This document shows positions 51,954 through 61,030 of a DNA stretch of 64,000 nucleotides, piece by piece. The notes beneath the pieces are model-generated. The model worked only from the letters and a program-made list of their open reading frames with translations. It did no database searches and was not told the origin of the DNA. This stretch comes from Lysinibacillus sp. G4S2 (lineage in GTDB: Bacteria; Bacillota; Bacilli; Bacillales_A; Planococcaceae), in NCBI RefSeq assembly GCF_030348505.1, contig NZ_JAUCFJ010000002.1:1864001-1928000 (forward strand). Direction: 5' to 3'. A program made the translations under genes and the position numbers. Position 1 is the stretch's first letter. Every line of letters begins with the position of its first letter.

Positions 51954-53579
51954 TAGATCAGGTGCTGTTTTTTTCAATAATTCATAGGCCTTCACCGCAA
52001 TTTCTATATTGAGACGATAAGGGGCCTGTAAAAAATCAGCACCTAAAATATTTTCTAGTCGTTCAATTCGCTTATAAAGTGTTTGACGGACAATAAATAG
52101 TTGTTCAGCTGTATCATTTTTCGCACCATTGCATGCTAAATAAACACAGAGCGTTTGATAAAGGTCAGTACCGTTTTTTTGATCAATGAGCAATATTTCT
52201 TGTAAATAATCTTTGACGTATTGCAAAAGGGCTGCATGTTCCTGATATAATAACAATCTGTAAACACCTAAATCTTTGTAGTAAATAGAAGTAGCTAGTT
52301 CATTGTGCTGCATTTGAATGGTTGTTTTTGCCTCCTTATAGCCTTGCTGTACGCTGTTGATGGATTGATAAACATTGCTAATGCCAAAGGTAAGAGTTAT
52401 TTGTTCAAAAAACTGTGGTGTTTTTCGAGCAACAATCTGCTGAATGGCTTGATTAAAGGAGTCACGATTTTCATTCATATAATCTGCCGCAATGTAAAAA
52501 GCAAGGATAATAATTTCATGTTGTCGAACCGAAACGGTAGGGAAAAAGCCGAGCTTCTTTAGGATGGAACGAACAAACATAACATTTTGTAGCTGTATTT
52601 CTTGCCAATCTTCCTCTGAAAAGGTATTGGCATAGTCGGAAATATTAAACACCACTACACGATAAAAAAAGTTGCGATTTTCCATTGGCAAATAGCTTTG
52701 ATAATACTGAAGATCAACGGGCTGACCTTGTATTAAGGCGAGGACAAATTCATCCTCACGGCTTTGTTGGCGTTCCTGTAACATTCGATTACGCATTAAT
52801 ATTTGGGTAATAGACATCGCTGCACGTTCAAGATTTAATAACGTATAATCACTAGGCTTCGGCAGTACAAAATGCATACATAAATAGCCCCATACTTGTC
52901 CAAGTCCATTGACTGGAATGATGGCGAAATGATCGTTGTCAATGGACAGAAGTTGAATGGGCTCTTGTAATTCTAGCTGCCGACAGTGGTCCTCCATTAG
53001 TCGTAAATACTTTTTGGCTTCTATAGGATAATAAAAGCTTTTCGTATCTTCAGAGACAAATAAAAATAAAGTATCAGCATCTTGATGAAGCACCTGCAAA
53101 ATTTTTAAAATTCCATTTGGCATTAACGATAATTCCATAAAAGTCTTTGAAATCGTATCTAGCTGTATTAATGCTTGCTGATGCTGATTTATAATGTACG
53201 TATGTAGATCCTGCGTTATATCGATAAACCGTACAATATCTTCAAAAATGATAATCGGAAAATGTTGAGCATTTGCCAAAGCAATCAGTTCTGCAGGAAC
53301 ATGATCAAAATAATCACCAATCTCTATACAAAGTGCTGCAGCACCATTGCGAATAAGGTTTTGTAAATAGGCAATTTGTGTTTCAAGCTCTAGCTGTAAA
53401 CCAACACCAGTTGTTAAAATGAGTTCACCGCCATTTATTAAAGTATCAAAATCTTTAATTTCCAAAATATGTGTCCAAAGTACTTGCCGATTTAGGCCTT
53501 GCTGTCCTGCGATAAGCTTGGCAGATTCAAAATGCTTTCGCTTTAATACATCACGTACGAGTAGAGGATGTTTTGCCAT
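51942..53579 (-). CDS. PucR-family transcriptional regulator
   Basis: A 545-residue regulator. An N-terminal PucR-type sensory domain (about 1-125, with NRQVLWTHILEIKDF) is followed by a central GGDEF-like/GAF-like region, and a C-terminal helix-turn-helix of the PucR_HTH type (KNDTAEQLFIVRQTLYKRIERLENILG). PucR proteins respond to metabolites and typically activate catabolic or uptake genes. It faces the Opp operon tail-to-tail with a 12-base overlap of coding ends. It is the best candidate regulator for that operon. The ATG at 53579 follows GGTG. Confidence 0.9.
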   Translation of the reverse strand: MAKHPLLVRDVLKRKHFESAKLIAGQQGLNRQVLWTHILEIKDFDTLINGGELILTTGVGLQLELETQIAYLQNLIRNGAAALCIEIGDYFDHVPAELIALANAQHFPIIIFEDIVRFIDITQDLHTYIINQHQQALIQLDTISKTFMELSLMPNGILKILQVLHQDADTLFLFVSEDTKSFYYPIEAKKYLRLMEDHCRQLELQEPIQLLSIDNDHFAIIPVNGLGQVWGYLCMHFVLPKPSDYTLLNLERAAMSITQILMRNRMLQERQQSREDEFVLALIQGQPVDLQYYQSYLPMENRNFFYRVVVFNISDYANTFSEEDWQEIQLQNVMFVRSILKKLGFFPTVSVRQHEIIILAFYIAADYMNENRDSFNQAIQQIVARKTPQFFEQITLTFGISNVYQSINSVQQGYKEAKTTIQMQHNELATSIYYKDLGVYRLLLYQEHAALLQYVKDYLQEILLIDQKNGTDLYQTLCVYLACNGAKNDTAEQLFIVRQTLYKRIERLENILGADFLQAPYRLNIEIAVKAYELLKKTAPDLLRF

Positions 53580-53708
53580 AAATAGCACCTGCCCTTCGAA
53601 TGTACAATCTTACTTAATTATGTGAAAGAAATCAGAAAATTTCAATATTAAGTAGAATTATAGCAAAAAGATCGTGAAAACGTTTGGCATCACATGTCAT
53701 TGTACAAC

Positions 53709-53861
53709 TCGGCGCAAACGACGGTCTTAGCGGCGGAAGAAAGAATTTTACCGGCGTAAATGACGGTTTTAGCGGCGGAAGAAAGGACTTTACCGGCGCA
53801 ACAGCCAGTCTTAGCGGCGGAAAAAAGGATCTTACCGGCGCAAACAAAGTTTTACCAGCAC
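53709..53861. repeat. 42-bp tandem repeat upstream of the GNAT gene
   Basis: Three units of 42 bases start at about 53711, 53753 and 53795 (each beginning GGCG and containing TTAGCGGCGGAA and TTACC), with a partial fourth. Because 42 is divisible by three, frames stay open on both strands; the plus frame would give a 14-residue repeat (GANDGLSGGRKNFT type). No ribosome site supports translation. The unit GC content exceeds its surroundings. Nothing else is recognised in 53580-53913. Confidence 0.85.
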
Positions 53862-53913
53862 AGACAACCTTTCAATCTGCAAAAAAAGTCATTAAACGAG
53901 GAGAAATATCAAA

Positions 53914-54354
53914 ATGAACACAATAAAAATTACAGACGAAAAAGCTTTACAAACAGCCTTTGCCATTCGTCAAAAAGTTTTCATAGAGGAACAAAAAGTA
54001 TCTGAGGAAGAAGAATTTGATGAATTCGACACACTGGATGCAGCATGTGATCATATACTTGTGTACTATAACGATCAACCAGTTGGCACAGGTAGACTGC
54101 GAGTTGTTGCTGACTACGGCAAACTAGAGCGTATATGTATATTAAAGGAATTCCGTAACTTTGGATTAGGTAAAGTCATTATCCAAAGTTTAGAGGGAAT
54201 AGCACTAGAAAAAGGTTTAACAAAATCTAAATTAAATGCGCAATCCTATGCAGAAGGCTTTTATGAAAAATTAGGGTACAAACGTGTGGGTGAAGAATTT
54301 ATGGATTGTGGAATCCCACATATTTTAATGAAAAAGCAATTTAATAGGGTGTAG
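53914..54354 (+). CDS. GNAT-family N-acetyltransferase (YjcF/ElaA-like)
   Basis: A 146-residue acetyltransferase. IRQKVFIEEQKV, PVGTGRLR and the acetyl-CoA loop RICILKEFRNFGLGKVIIQSLE, then FYEKLGYKRVGEEF, are the family landmarks. YjcF-like members act on small amines, but the substrate is unknown. CGAGGAG precedes the ATG at 53914. The 42-bp repeat array ends about 50 bases upstream. Confidence 0.9.
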   Translation: MNTIKITDEKALQTAFAIRQKVFIEEQKVSEEEEFDEFDTLDAACDHILVYYNDQPVGTGRLRVVADYGKLERICILKEFRNFGLGKVIIQSLEGIALEKGLTKSKLNAQSYAEGFYEKLGYKRVGEEFMDCGIPHILMKKQFNRV

Positions 54355-54416
54355 AAATACACGCTATACATAAGCTGAATTTGTTTTTTCGATGACATTC
54401 AACGTGATACTCCTGA

Positions 54417-54454
54417 AAAATAGCAAACTAGGGTAGATGCTAGTTTGCTATTTT
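54417..54454. terminator. Bidirectional terminator between GNAT and nucleotidyltransferase genes
   Basis: AAAATAGCAAACTA and TAGTTTGCTATTTT are perfect 14-base arms with a 10-base loop, placed between converging stops. Confidence 0.9.
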
Positions 54455-54457
54455 ATT

Positions 54458-55222
54458 TTAGTATAATAGCTCTTTGATTTTTTCCCATAATGGTTTAATT
54501 TCTTCTTGATCCGGCACATTGTCGAATATCCAACTGGATTCATTGTGGAAGGCGTTCACTAATTTCTTTACTGCCACCTCATGTGTTACAAGGCTCATAC
54601 AATTCATAATATCGACGAACTCATCTAATGGGTGAGGCGGTAACGAATGGTGTAACGCTTTAAGTCCAAGGGATGCCCGTTCAGGACAATATTTATGTAA
54701 TAGTACTTTGGCGAAGTGTTCTAAACTATGCCGCAGTAAATGAACGCACCAAATTGCATTTCCACGTTTAGCACTCAAGTAATATTGATACAAATACCAA
54801 ACAGTATCATCTACAGCATCTTGAAATTCGAGTGGACTTAATGACAAAGTGGTATTCCTCTGTTTAGAGGTAAGAATTCCATTTGGATCAAATAATATTT
54901 TTATTGCATCTTTATTACTTATTTCAGTGGGTGTTACGGTGAATAAATCAATATGAATCATATCTTCATATACGACTAATAACTGAGGGGCAATAATATA
55001 GATGTCATCAATGAACAACGTTTGTTTAAATGCTTTAATATGTTTGTTCCGGTTTGGCAAAAATGCTTCGATATTTTCTTCTTTGACAACACAATACATA
55101 TCAATATCTGAAAATTCATCATGCTCATCTCTAGCCATTGATCCTCTTAAAAATACAGCTTCGATATATTGATCATCTTTTAGACTTTCAAGTAAAACCT
55201 CAACAACATGATCCAATTTCAA
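54458..55222 (-). CDS. Nucleotidyltransferase-domain protein
   Basis: A 254-residue protein. FLRGSMARDEHDEFSDIDMY holds the polymerase-beta-type GS motif and the DxD metal pair (residues about 24-43); Asp92 in MIHIDLFTV could be the third acidic residue. The C-terminal half is helical. The layout resembles aminoglycoside nucleotidyltransferases and minimal MNT toxin/antitoxin proteins, but no HEPN partner is adjacent. Function unknown. The start follows GGGAGGAAC. Confidence 0.82.
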   Translation of the reverse strand: MKLDHVVEVLLESLKDDQYIEAVFLRGSMARDEHDEFSDIDMYCVVKEENIEAFLPNRNKHIKAFKQTLFIDDIYIIAPQLLVVYEDMIHIDLFTVTPTEISNKDAIKILFDPNGILTSKQRNTTLSLSPLEFQDAVDDTVWYLYQYYLSAKRGNAIWCVHLLRHSLEHFAKVLLHKYCPERASLGLKALHHSLPPHPLDEFVDIMNCMSLVTHEVAVKKLVNAFHNESSWIFDNVPDQEEIKPLWEKIKELLY

Positions 55223-55299
55223 TTGTAAAGTTCCTCCCTCGTTGATTCTCGATATAATAAAACAAGCTACTCAAAATTATATTTGAGCAGCCTTATCTG

Positions 55300-55689
55300 C
55301 TAGACTTCCTTTACAACTGTACCCGAAAAGTTGTCGTGAGGAAGAAGTTGACCATTTTGTTGTTCAAATGCTTTTGGACTTTTTAAGTAATCAAAAGTGC
55401 TAATTGTATCTCGATAAGCCATTCTTTTAATAATTTGAGGGGCTGTTAACTTTGACCCATTTTCATTTGCAAGTTCGAGTCCCATTGTTTTATAGCCAAC
55501 TGTTTGTCCATTTTTACGTAATTGTGCAAATTCAAGAGACCACATAACGACTGTTGGTGTGATAATGGCATGAATTGCCTCGTTTTTCACTTTTTTTCGC
55601 AGAACATATTCTACGCCAGTTGCGACAACTGTTGATATTGCCAAATCAATGAAAAATGCTTTCGTACGTTTTTTAGTAATTGATTTCAC
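55300..55689 (-). CDS. RDD-family membrane protein
   Basis: A 129-residue protein with the RDD-family N-terminus (KKRTKAFFIDLAIS: Arg and Asp positions of the family name) and two or three hydrophobic segments. GQTVGYKTMGLELAN matches the conserved GxTxGxxxxGL motif. Suggested roles of RDD proteins include ion transport, but this is unproven for this type. AAAGGAGG precedes the ATG. Confidence 0.82.
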   Translation of the reverse strand: MKSITKKRTKAFFIDLAISTVVATGVEYVLRKKVKNEAIHAIITPTVVMWSLEFAQLRKNGQTVGYKTMGLELANENGSKLTAPQIIKRMAYRDTISTFDYLKSPKAFEQQNGQLLPHDNFSGTVVKEV

Positions 55690-55758
55690 CGTCGTTCCTC
55701 CTTTTATTTAATCTGTCTCTACCTAATACGAATGTCAATAAAATAAGTTCCGAAATAT

Positions 55759-56733
55759 TCAAAAAATAATATCGTTTTTAAATGACAGCTCATGCTTGGC
55801 AAGATAAGATGCAATGGCACCATGTTTTTCTGTCGATGCCCCAGCATAACGATTCGCGAATGTCAGGAGAGGGATAGTTTGCTGCTTACAAAAGTCGATT
55901 AGATTGATGGCTGTTATCTGCTTACTAAGGAGAATAGTTAACACTGCTCCAATAAAGGCATCACCCGCTCCAGTTGTATCTATCGCATGGACATTGTCAG
56001 CTGGCACTTTGACGTGGAGCTCATTAGTATATAGACTTGCACCTTCTGCTCCACGTGTAATTATGAGTACTTGTACTTGCCCCTGAAATAATGATTGGAC
56101 TGCTGAATTTTCATCCTCAATCGCCGTTAAAAACAAAAGCTCTTCTTCGGACAATTTAACAAGATGGGCCTTTGGTAAAAATTCTAAAATGGTTTGACGA
56201 CATGCCTTCTCATCGTTCCAAAGAGGTAATCGAACATTGGGATCAAAAGAAACAAGACTACCTGCCTGATGAGCCTGTTCTATCAAAGCCATATGTGCGT
56301 GCTTCATTGGACTTTCCACTAAATTAACTGAACAAAAATGGAGAATATCATTACTTGTTAATAGATTTGGTGGAAGTTGCTCTTTGTTGTAAAGTAAATC
56401 TGCTGCATGACGACGATAAAATAAGAAGTCACGGTCCCCATCATTTGTCAGGGAAACGAAGGCTAGACTTGTTTCACCCTCAACAGTTTGAACGATATAG
56501 TTTGTATCGACATTAACCTTTTTTAACGTTTCTATAAGAAAATCTCCAAAAGCATCACGACCTACTTGTGTGATTAGAGCTGCTTGCTGCCCAAGTTTTG
56601 CACAAACAGCAGCAACATTGGCAGGGGCCCCACCAGCATTTTTAGTAAATTGCTCAACTGCAGTAAGGAAGGCATTTTGTTTAGTAGGCGTAAAATCAAT
56701 TAATAATTCACCAATTGCATAAAGTTTACTCAT
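55759..56733 (-). CDS. PfkB-family sugar kinase (fructokinase-like)
   Basis: A 324-residue ribokinase-fold kinase. GGAPANVAAVCAKLG is the substrate/N-terminal PfkB signature, and DTTGAGDAFIGA is the C-terminal ATP/anion-hole signature with the catalytic Asp. Length and motifs fit fructokinase or a related ketose kinase. No sugar transporter is adjacent; the downstream neighbour on the same strand is an RDD protein. AAAGGAG precedes the ATG. Confidence 0.9.
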   Translation of the reverse strand: MSKLYAIGELLIDFTPTKQNAFLTAVEQFTKNAGGAPANVAAVCAKLGQQAALITQVGRDAFGDFLIETLKKVNVDTNYIVQTVEGETSLAFVSLTNDGDRDFLFYRRHAADLLYNKEQLPPNLLTSNDILHFCSVNLVESPMKHAHMALIEQAHQAGSLVSFDPNVRLPLWNDEKACRQTILEFLPKAHLVKLSEEELLFLTAIEDENSAVQSLFQGQVQVLIITRGAEGASLYTNELHVKVPADNVHAIDTTGAGDAFIGAVLTILLSKQITAINLIDFCKQQTIPLLTFANRYAGASTEKHGAIASYLAKHELSFKNDIIF

Positions 56734-56760
56734 GAAAAAACTCCTTTACATAGAAAAAGA

Positions 56761-57639
56761 CTAAGCCTGAGGTACACGCCTTTTCTTTGGCACGTAAATT
56801 GTGTAAAAAATGCCACCAAAAATTAATATAATACCAATTGTTTGCATGAAGCTCGGCATAAAGTCAAGCAATACCATGTCGAGCAAAATAGCTACAACAG
56901 GGTCAACAAATACTAATACTGAAACTAGAATTGTAGAGAGACTACGAATGCTATCAAAAAATAAATAGTAAACAAATCCTGTATGAATAAAGCCTGTTCC
57001 TAAAATATAAAGCCAGTTTGTTGTCGTTAAGCCTTCAAATAATGAAAAATCAACAAATGGGAATAGTATGACAATTCCGACTGCCGTTTGGATAAATGTT
57101 AAGGCGTAAGAGCTAAGATTTTTGATCGTTTTACTTGTTAGCATCGTAAATGCGTAAAATAATGCAGACAGTAATGCCCAAATAAAGCCTGATTTCATAA
57201 ATTCAGAGAGTGACAAAAAATTATTTAAGCCGATAATGAACATACTGCCGATAAAACAAGTTACTGTTGCGAGCAATGCTTGGATAGTCATCTTCTCTTT
57301 TAAAAACAATGCGCCAAAAATTAATACAAATATAGGTGCTAAATTATAGATAGAAATAGCAATAGAAATCGACATTTCTTCAAAGGCTTTAAATAAAAAT
57401 ACCCAGTTTAAGACGATAAAGACACCGCAAAGAAGTGTACGAAGTATTTCTTTTTTTTCCCACTTCTCCGTTTTATGACCACCTGTGACAAGCCACATAG
57501 CTCCTAGAAAGAGGGTAGCGCAAATACATCTGACAAATACTAGCTCGATAGCAGGTACGCCTGTATGGACAGTAAAAAAACCAATGGAGCCAAAAAGTGC
57601 CATTGAAACCGTTAATTTAATTATCGCTGAAGTGTTCAT
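56761..57639 (-). CDS. DMT-family (EamA) transporter
   Basis: A 292-residue ten-helix transporter with two EamA domains (for example GVPAIELVFVRCICATLFLGA in the first). Likely exports a small metabolite. The ATG at 57639 is chosen, with AAGG upstream; the open frame to 57672 is not supported. The PfkB gene follows after 27 bases on the same strand, so they may be cotranscribed. Only distantly similar to the EamA protein at 25344. Confidence 0.88.
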   Translation of the reverse strand: MNTSAIIKLTVSMALFGSIGFFTVHTGVPAIELVFVRCICATLFLGAMWLVTGGHKTEKWEKKEILRTLLCGVFIVLNWVFLFKAFEEMSISIAISIYNLAPIFVLIFGALFLKEKMTIQALLATVTCFIGSMFIIGLNNFLSLSEFMKSGFIWALLSALFYAFTMLTSKTIKNLSSYALTFIQTAVGIVILFPFVDFSLFEGLTTTNWLYILGTGFIHTGFVYYLFFDSIRSLSTILVSVLVFVDPVVAILLDMVLLDFMPSFMQTIGIILIFGGIFYTIYVPKKRRVPQA

Positions 57640-57733
57640 TCTAAACCTTCTTTCTATAAAAGTTATTATCATCCTGATGCTTACATAACTCCGTTTTTTC
57701 TCTCGGCTACAAACTCTTTCAATCTAAGCAAAG

Positions 57734-57766
57734 AAAGCCGACAGCGTATGGTAACTGTCGGCTTTT
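57734..57766 (-). terminator. Terminator of proBA
   Basis: AAAGCCGACAG and CTGTCGGCTTT form perfect 11-base arms, 18 bases past the proA stop codon on the minus strand, followed by a short T-rich stretch. Confidence 0.8.
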
Positions 57767-57783
57767 CATTAATAGTTCTACAA

Positions 57784-59034
57784 TTATTCTCGGATTTGGC
57801 CGTTACCGTGAATGTAATACTTTGTAGATGTTAACGCTGGTAAGCCCATTGGTCCACGAGCGTGTAATTTTTGCGTACTAATGCCGATTTCTGCACCGTA
57901 GCCAAATTCAAAGCCGTCTGTGAAGCGAGTTGAGGCATTATGATAAACAGCTGCAGCATCCACACTATTTAAGAAGGTATCCGCTGCTAATTGATCCTCT
58001 GTCATGATTGCTTCAGAGTGGTTTGTGCCGTATTTATTAATGTGCTCAATTGCTTCATAAACGTTTTCCACAATTTTAACACTTATCTTTAAATCTAAAT
58101 ATTCAGTTGCATAGTCTTCAGTTGTTGCTAGTTGAGCGAAATCAAGAGCTTGACAAACGAATTCATCACCGATAATTGTGACACCTGCTTGATGCATAGC
58201 ACCTAGAAGCTGTTTGCCGTGCGCATTAAACCAATCGGGATGAATAAGTAAGCTTTCTGCTGCATTACAAACAGAAGGACGTTGTGTTTTCGCATTGATG
58301 CAAATTTTTTCTGTTTTTATGTAATCGGCAGTTTGGTCTACATAAATATGGCAGTTGCCAGCACCTGTTTCTAATACTGGAACAGTGGCTTCATTTACGA
58401 CTAAGTCAATAAGTGCCTTTCCACCACGAGGAATTAAAACATCTAAGTATTCTTTTAAATGGAATAATTCTTTGACAGTTTCACGATTTGTATCCTCGAT
58501 TAATTGTACAGCGTCCACAGGGATAGACGTTTTACTAAGTGCACGATGAATACTTGCCACAAGAGCTACATTAGAAAATTTGGCCGAAGAGCTTCCACGT
58601 AAAATGACAGCATTGCCTGTTTTCAATGATAATGTTGCTGCATCCACTGTTACATTAGGGCGTGCCTCGTAAATCATCCCGATAACACCAAGTGGCACAA
58701 GACGTTTTTCTATTAGTAAGCCATTATCTTTCTCTATTCGCTCTAAGAGACTGCCTACTGGATCATTTAACTGTACAAGCAACTGAATGGCACTGGACAT
58801 AGCTTCTACTCGTTCTTTGTTTAACATGATGCGATCAAGTGTAGAAGCGGGCATTCCTTGTTTTTCGCCATTTGCTAAATCTTTAGCATTTTCAGCAATA
58901 ATAGTATCTTGATCGATTATTAACTGCTCAGCAATTTTTGTGAGAGCATCATTTTTTTCACAGGTTGTTTTAATATTTAAAATATAGCTTGCGGCTTTTG
59001 CTAGTTTTCCTTTTTGTTGAACTTCACTTGTCAT
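57784..59034 (-). CDS. proA: Glutamate-5-semialdehyde dehydrogenase (gamma-glutamyl phosphate reductase)
   Basis: A 416-residue NADPH-dependent enzyme, second step of proline synthesis from glutamate. The aldehyde-dehydrogenase-like fold has the ProA signature around VPVLETGAGNCHIYVD and the catalytic Cys in NAKTQRPSVCNA. Length matches the family (about 415). proB lies 12 bases upstream, and the pair is controlled by the T-box leader at 60221-60448. AAGGAGG precedes the ATG. Confidence 0.97.
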   Translation of the reverse strand: MTSEVQQKGKLAKAASYILNIKTTCEKNDALTKIAEQLIIDQDTIIAENAKDLANGEKQGMPASTLDRIMLNKERVEAMSSAIQLLVQLNDPVGSLLERIEKDNGLLIEKRLVPLGVIGMIYEARPNVTVDAATLSLKTGNAVILRGSSSAKFSNVALVASIHRALSKTSIPVDAVQLIEDTNRETVKELFHLKEYLDVLIPRGGKALIDLVVNEATVPVLETGAGNCHIYVDQTADYIKTEKICINAKTQRPSVCNAAESLLIHPDWFNAHGKQLLGAMHQAGVTIIGDEFVCQALDFAQLATTEDYATEYLDLKISVKIVENVYEAIEHINKYGTNHSEAIMTEDQLAADTFLNSVDAAAVYHNASTRFTDGFEFGYGAEIGISTQKLHARGPMGLPALTSTKYYIHGNGQIRE

Positions 59035-59046
59035 GTAAATTCCTCC

Positions 59047-60141
59047 TTAATTTGTTTGATTTTTTAGCCATTTATCTCGGTGAATGACTTCAATCGGATA
59101 GTTCGTCAATTCATCTGTACGTTTGCCCATCGCATGTGCTAACTCTAGGGAAGAATATAAGACCTCACCCCGACCAAGAAGTCCATTGTCACTATAGACC
59201 TCAACAACGTCGCCATTTGCAAAATCACCTTCGACACGAAATACACCAGCAGGCAACAAGCTTTTCCCATTTGCCAATAGTGCATGTTCAGCACCGCTAT
59301 CTATAAAAATTTTACCAGATACTTCCGTGAGTGCAATCCACTGTTTATTATTTGTTAAAATAGCTAGCGCCTCATGCTCAACATACGTACCATCCCCGCG
59401 ACCTTCCACTATATCGACAAGCTTATTTGCACCGTGACCAGTTCCGATAAACACCTTCACGCCTGCATTTAAAGCTGCTCGAGCTGCTAGTAATTTGGAT
59501 TCCATACCACCCGTGCCTACTTTAGAGCCTGAACCATCTGCAAAGCCCAGCATCTCATCAGATACCTCTGTTAAACGATCAATGCGTTTAGCATGTGGGT
59601 TTTTATTTGGATTGGCGTTATACAATCCATTGATGTCTGTTAAGATAATGAGTTGATCGGCATGAACAAGACCACTCACAAGTGCCGATAACATGTCGTT
59701 ATCTCCAAAGGTTAATTCGCTGACAGATACCGTATCATTTTCGTTAATGATGGGTAGCATGGAGCGCTCTAATAATTCCTCAAATGTGGCATAGGCATTT
59801 TTATAGCGTTCTTTTTTTGAGAAATCAGTACGTGTAAGTAAAATTTGAGCAGGCACAATGTCATAAATGCTAAATAAAGCATTGTAGGTTTGAATAAGTA
59901 AACTTTGCCCAACTGCTGCCGCAGCTTGTTTACCTTTTACTGTGACGGGGCGAGAAGGGTAGCCTAATTGTTTAAAACCTGCTGCAACTGCACCTGATGA
60001 AACAAGTAATACTTCATGACCGTATTTTTTTAATTCAGCTATCGCTTGAACATGATCCATTAAACGTATTTTATCAATTTCACCTTTTGCATTTGTTAAG
60101 GAGCTACTCCCAATTTTGACGACGATTCTTTTTCTTTCCAT
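59047..60141 (-). CDS. proB: Glutamate 5-kinase
   Basis: A 364-residue kinase performing the first step of proline synthesis. [10 protein letters not shown] is the phosphate-binding start, [21 protein letters not shown] and [16 protein letters not shown] are diagnostic; a PUA domain occupies about residues 275-355. The enzyme is usually feedback inhibited by proline. TTGGAGGTATT precedes the ATG. Between its ribosome site and the T-box terminator lies a remnant of the family A repeat. Confidence 0.97.
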   Translation of the reverse strand: MERKRIVVKIGSSSLTNAKGEIDKIRLMDHVQAIAELKKYGHEVLLVSSGAVAAGFKQLGYPSRPVTVKGKQAAAAVGQSLLIQTYNALFSIYDIVPAQILLTRTDFSKKERYKNAYATFEELLERSMLPIINENDTVSVSELTFGDNDMLSALVSGLVHADQLIILTDINGLYNANPNKNPHAKRIDRLTEVSDEMLGFADGSGSKVGTGGMESKLLAARAALNAGVKVFIGTGHGANKLVDIVEGRGDGTYVEHEALAILTNNKQWIALTEVSGKIFIDSGAEHALLANGKSLLPAGVFRVEGDFANGDVVEVYSDNGLLGRGEVLYSSLELAHAMGKRTDELTNYPIEVIHRDKWLKNQTN

Positions 60142-60175
60142 AACAATACCTCCAATTCGCCATTACACTTTTAAT

Positions 60176-60219
60176 CTATTATGCCTCGACATAATTCCGT
60201 GCCACCCGCTGAAAGAAAT
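60176..60219 (-). repeat. Family A repeat remnant between the T-box and proB
   Basis: On the minus strand TTTCTTTCAGCGGGTG matches the left hairpin arm and loop start, fused directly to GGAATTATGTCGAGGCATAAT, the right-end palindrome. The interior is deleted. It lengthens the proBA leader by about 45 bases. Confidence 0.7.
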
Positions 60220-60220
60220 A

Positions 60221-60448
60221 AAAAAACCTTTTCATCCTAATAAATTAGGACGAAAAGGCTTGCTTTCCGTGGTACCACCTACATTGAACGTCATTGACAT
60301 TCCACTTTGCTCATAACGCTTGAGACTGCGCCTAGTTAAGCTAGGACGTTTTACGAAGTAGGTTCTTTAGTCTTTCTTGTACAATGCCTTACAGCCGGGT
60401 GGGCATTGCTCTCTGAACAAGCAGTTTCTAGGTACTAGTCTTCGCACG
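60221..60448 (-). promoter_or_regulatory. Proline T-box leader of proBA
   Basis: On the minus strand: Stem I base CGAAG/CTTCG, AGTA loop (CTAGTACC), the AGAGAGC segment, and the specifier loop GAACCTA with CCU (60360-60362), a proline codon. The T-box GGTGGTACCACGG is at 60267-60279. A terminator hairpin (AACCTTTTCATCCTAA and its complement, 60221-60257, T7 on the minus strand) competes with the antiterminator. Uncharged tRNA-Pro would pair with the specifier and the TGGT bulge and allow read-through into proB. The specifier and downstream genes agree. No recognised element lies between 60449 and 60646. Confidence 0.9.
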
Positions 60449-60646
60449 CTTTTATTGTATAGTTTAACATGAATGGGTCCTCATCAAATCTTTTGGTTGA
60501 TGCCCCATTTCTTAAAAAGTAATTGAATAAAGAATGCACTACTTCAGCATGTCTGTCAAGCTGATTAGAAAAGTTAATAGAAAGTTTTGAGTAAATAAGT
60601 AGGTAATGCTGAAACGAGAGCAAATTATGAGGGAACATATCTTTGT

Positions 60647-61030
60647 TTATTTGAACCACCAAATTGCGATTAATAGTGGGAGCATCGCTAAAACAATGAC
60701 GAAGAAACTCCATAATACTTGTTTTCCTGAAGACATATTTTGTGGTTTAATACTTATTTGTTCATATAGTTGGTTGATGGCACCTTGTTCTTTTGAATAA
60801 AGCATGGCTTGAAATTCATCATAATCTTGAATATAGCTTGAGGGAGGGCGTGGACTGAAGCGTAAATTTCGAATATCGTCAGTAATCTCTTTTTCACCCA
60901 TCCAATAGGTAATAACAGGCGCTAAACCTGAATTTTGCGTAGCCTGTACATCGATATCATATGTTTTCATTTTGTAATAGATATTTCCTTGCTCGTCTTC
61001 ATATTGCTTTACAATATCACTTACTGCCAT
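60647..61030 (-). CDS. Hypothetical protein with C-terminal membrane anchor
   Basis: A 127-residue protein: a hydrophilic N-terminal domain (about 1-95) and one strongly hydrophobic C-terminal helix (LWSFFVIVLAMLPLLIAIWWF). Topology suggests a tail-anchored or single-span membrane protein facing the cytosol. The ATG at 61030 follows GAGGTGTTTG. I do not recognise a family. Confidence 0.7.
   Translation of the reverse strand: MAVSDIVKQYEDEQGNIYYKMKTYDIDVQATQNSGLAPVITYWMGEKEITDDIRNLRFSPRPPSSYIQDYDEFQAMLYSKEQGAINQLYEQISIKPQNMSSGKQVLWSFFVIVLAMLPLLIAIWWFK

Noticed and set aside
53684-53917. Repeat-protein gene on the plus strand, and a proline-rich one on the minus strand
   Set aside because: Both frames are open only because the repeat period is 42. 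Neither has a ribosome site; the plus frame begins at a bare TTG.
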